Shown piece by piece: positions 62,095 through 64,000 of a stretch of DNA of 64,000 bases. The position numbers were made by a program, and so were the translations under genes. The stretch is from Aliitabrizicola sp041905595 (lineage in GTDB: Bacteria; Pseudomonadota; Alphaproteobacteria; Rhodobacterales; Rhodobacteraceae), in NCBI GenBank assembly GCA_041905595.1, contig JAYRKT010000006.1, positions 62,001-126,000 of the forward strand. The letters are read 5' to 3'. Under the pieces are notes generated by a model that was not told the origin of the DNA, ran no database searches, and was given only the letters and a program-made list of their open reading frames with translations. Numbering within the stretch: position 1 is the stretch's first letter; each line of letters starts with the position of its first letter.

Positions 62095-62951
62095 GCGACT
62101 ACAACTTCGCCTATCTCGACGAACAGACCAAGCGGATGATCCGCCGTGCGATCCTGAAGGGTGTGGCGATCCCTGGTTACCAGGTGCCCTTCGCCAGCCG
62201 CGAGATGCCGATGCCCTATGGCTGGGGTACGGGCGGGGTCCAGGTGACCGCCGCCTGCCTTACCCCGGAGGATCGGCTGAAGGTCATCGACCAGGGTGCG
62301 GACGACACGACCAACGCCGTGTCTATCCGCCGTTTCTTCCAGAAGACCGCCGGGGTCGAGGTGACCGAAGCGACGACAGAGGCCACGATCATCCAGACGC
62401 GCCACCGCATCCCGGAAACCCCGCTGACCGAGGGGCAGATCCTCGTCTACCAGGTGCCGATCCCGGAACCGTTGCGCTTCCTTGAGCCGCGCGAGACCGA
62501 GACACGGCGCATGCACGAGCTTGAGGAGTACGGGCTGATGCATGTGAAGCTCTATGAGGACATCGCCCGCCATGGCACCATCGCCACCTCCTACGACTAC
62601 CCGGTGCGGGTCGAGGGGCGCTATGTGATGGACCCGTCGCCGATCCCCAAGTTCGACAATCCGAAGCTGTCGGGCAACCCGGCGCTTCAGCTTTTTGGGG
62701 CAGGCCGAGAGCAGCGGATCTATGCGCTACCCCCCTATAGCCGCGTCGTGAGCCTGGATTTCGAGGACCACCCCTTCGTCGCCTCGAAGGCCGAGCATGA
62801 CTGCGACCTCTGCGGGGCTTCGGACAGCTATCTGGACGAGGTCATCACCGACGATCAGGGCAACCGCATGTTCGTCTGTTCCGACACGGACTATTGCCGG
62901 GGGCGCCGGGCGGCGGGGCTGGTCGGGCGGCTTGGGGGAGAGGCGGCGTGA
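62091..62951 (+). CDS. phnJ: C-P lyase PhnJ (radical SAM enzyme)
   Basis: A 286-residue enzyme that breaks the carbon-phosphorus bond of ribosyl alkylphosphonate by radical chemistry. The unusual cysteine cluster is complete: C238, C241, C263 and C269, three positions below E. coli C241, C244, C266 and C272; the Gly that carries the protein radical is G29 (Gly32 in E. coli). The stop overlaps a GTG start for phnK. Confidence 0.95.
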   Translation: MSDYNFAYLDEQTKRMIRRAILKGVAIPGYQVPFASREMPMPYGWGTGGVQVTAACLTPEDRLKVIDQGADDTTNAVSIRRFFQKTAGVEVTEATTEATIIQTRHRIPETPLTEGQILVYQVPIPEPLRFLEPRETETRRMHELEEYGLMHVKLYEDIARHGTIATSYDYPVRVEGRYVMDPSPIPKFDNPKLSGNPALQLFGAGREQRIYALPPYSRVVSLDFEDHPFVASKAEHDCDLCGASDSYLDEVITDDQGNRMFVCSDTDYCRGRRAAGLVGRLGGEAA

Positions 62952-63772
62952 CCGGGCGAGTTTTCTACGAAAATTCTGAGATTTCGCAGAAATTTCGGGG
63001 GGCGGAGCGGCCGCTTCTGGCGGTACGCGGGCTGACGAAACGCTACGGCGCGCGGATCGGCTGCACCGAGGTCGGTTTCGATCTGTGGCCGGGCGAGGTT
63101 CTGGGCATCGTCGGCGAGAGCGGATCGGGCAAGTCGACGCTGCTGTCCTGTCTTGCCGGGCATCTGACGCCGGACGAAGGCGAGGTTGTGTTCGACACCG
63201 CCGATGGCCCACGCGACACTGTCGCCATGGCTGAGGCCGAACGCCGGCGGCTCGCGCGGACCGACTGGGCGTTTGTCCATCAGAACCCGCGCGACGGGCT
63301 GCGCATGGGCGTCAGTGCCGGCGGCAATGTCGGTGAGCGGCTGATGGCGGTGGGCGCACGAAACTACGGCGCGATCCGGAATCAGGCGCTCGACTGGCTG
63401 GAGCGGGTCGAGATCGCAGCGGACCGGATCGACGACCGGCCCCGGGCCTTTTCCGGCGGCATGCAGCAGCGCCTGCAGATCGCACGGAACCTTGTGACCG
63501 GCCCGAGGCTCGTGTTCATGGACGAGCCGACCGGGGGGCTTGACGTCTCGGTGCAGGCGCGGCTTCTGGACCTTCTGCGCGGGCTGGTGCGCGAGATGGG
63601 GCTGTCGGTCATCATCGTGACGCATGATCTTGCCGTGGTGCGGCTGCTGGCTGACCGGTTGATGGTGATGAAGGGGGGCCGCGTGGTCGAACAGGGGCTG
63701 ACCGATCAGGTGCTCGACGATCCGCAGCATGCCTATACCCAGCTTCTCGTCTCGTCGGTCCTGCAGGTGTGA
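62948..63772 (+). CDS. phnK: C-P lyase-associated ATPase PhnK, with N-terminal extension from a repeat
   Basis: An ABC ATPase-like subunit that docks on the C-P lyase core: Walker A GESGSGKST, signature FSGGMQQRLQIARNL, Walker B RLVFMDEPTGGLD. Of 274 residues, the first 22 come from a GTG start overlapping the phnJ stop and include FYENSEISQKFR, encoded by the repeat at 62961-62998. The usual PhnK begins where LLAVRGLTKRYG appears here. The extension is the odd feature; an ATG in the normal place is absent. Confidence 0.9.
   Translation: MTGRVFYENSEISQKFRGAERPLLAVRGLTKRYGARIGCTEVGFDLWPGEVLGIVGESGSGKSTLLSCLAGHLTPDEGEVVFDTADGPRDTVAMAEAERRRLARTDWAFVHQNPRDGLRMGVSAGGNVGERLMAVGARNYGAIRNQALDWLERVEIAADRIDDRPRAFSGGMQQRLQIARNLVTGPRLVFMDEPTGGLDVSVQARLLDLLRGLVREMGLSVIIVTHDLAVVRLLADRLMVMKGGRVVEQGLTDQVLDDPQHAYTQLLVSSVLQV
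62961..62998 (+). repeat. Second copy of the 38-bp palindromic repeat
   Basis: Differs from the copy at 17718-17755 (opposite strand) by one base. It begins 13 bases after the GTG start of phnK and is read as FYENSEISQKFR in frame. It can fold into the same imperfect hairpin. Confidence 0.75.
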
Positions 63773-63774
63773 CA

Positions 63775-64000
63775 ATGATACAACTGTCTGATTTGTCAAA
63801 GAGTTTCACCCTGCACAACCAGGGTGGCGCGGTGATCCCGGTGATGGCGGGCGCGGCGCTGTCGGTTGCGCCCGGCGAATGCGTCGGTCTGACCGGTGCG
63901 TCCGGTGCGGGGAAATCGACGCTGATGCGGATGGTCTATGGCAACTACCTCGCCGCAGGAGGATCGATCCGGGTCGGCGATCTGGACGTGGCCCGAGCCG
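63775..64000 (+). CDS. phnL: C-P lyase-associated ATPase PhnL (cut by window end)
   Basis: First 75 codons of an ABC ATPase-like subunit, starting at the ATG at 63775 two bases after the phnK stop. Walker A GASGAGKST is visible; the opening LSKSFTLHNQGGAVIPVMAG is typical of PhnL. PhnL acts with PhnGHI in the nucleosidase step. The rest lies beyond the window. Confidence 0.88.
   Translation, partial: MIQLSDLSKSFTLHNQGGAVIPVMAGAALSVAPGECVGLTGASGAGKSTLMRMVYGNYLAAGGSIRVGDLDVARA

Overview
The window is high-GC DNA with dense operons, many 4-bp ATGA/GTGA start-stop overlaps and a large share of ABC transporters. Protein content and style fit a Rhodobacterales alphaproteobacterium of the Paracoccus/Rhodobacter type. 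This is a judgement from gene families and layout; no 16S or other marker gene is present. I saw no tRNA, rRNA, CRISPR array, phage or transposase gene, so this is ordinary accessory chromosome (or chromid) devoted to uptake and catabolism of unusual nutrients.

Layout. (1) 1-7.3 kb: a MocR regulator, then a LysR regulator divergent from an ALDH7-type dehydrogenase (probably piperideine-6-carboxylate dehydrogenase), a fused E1 alpha/beta 2-oxoacid dehydrogenase and a FabD-like acyltransferase; lysine/2-aminoadipate breakdown is the likely theme. (2) 7.3-15.7 kb: a BMP-type nucleoside/nucleobase ABC importer with a nucleoside deaminase, a DUF2867 protein, methionine aminopeptidase and cytosine deaminase. 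(3) 15.8-26 kb: a sugar regulon (DeoR regulator, ribose-type ABC importer, DUF2291 lipoprotein, FucI/AraA-like isomerase, split transketolase, FGGY kinase) whose enzyme set spells isomerase, kinase, transketolase and resembles known apiose-type catabolism. (4) 26-35.7 kb: a dipeptide ABC importer with an M81 peptidase and RpiR regulator, divergent from an N-succinylamino-acid-racemase-like enolase and a GNAT enzyme. (5) 35.9-40.3 kb: a spermidine/putrescine-type ABC operon divergent from a TetR regulator. (6) 40.3-51.3 kb: an acyl-metabolism region with a 1097-residue E1alpha-E1beta-lipoyl-KASIII fusion facing FabI, a PhaC-like DUF3141 protein, MaoC-Pta, AckA and a CoA transferase whose B subunit is broken by a C8 tract. 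(7) 51.3-54 kb: ECF sigma/anti-sigma factors with a COG4315 secreted protein, plus an unrecognised protein. (8) 54.3-64 kb: a C-P lyase phosphonate island, phnCDEE plus a hexapeptide acyltransferase, then phnF divergent from phnGHIJKL; phnL is cut by the window edge.

The points most worth attention are the E1-lipoyl-KASIII fusion, a 38-bp palindromic repeat present twice at coupled operon junctions and read in the same frame both times, the probable CTG start of phnF, the frameshifted CoA-transferase subunit, and several inverted or direct repeats at divergent promoters that look like operators of the adjacent regulators.
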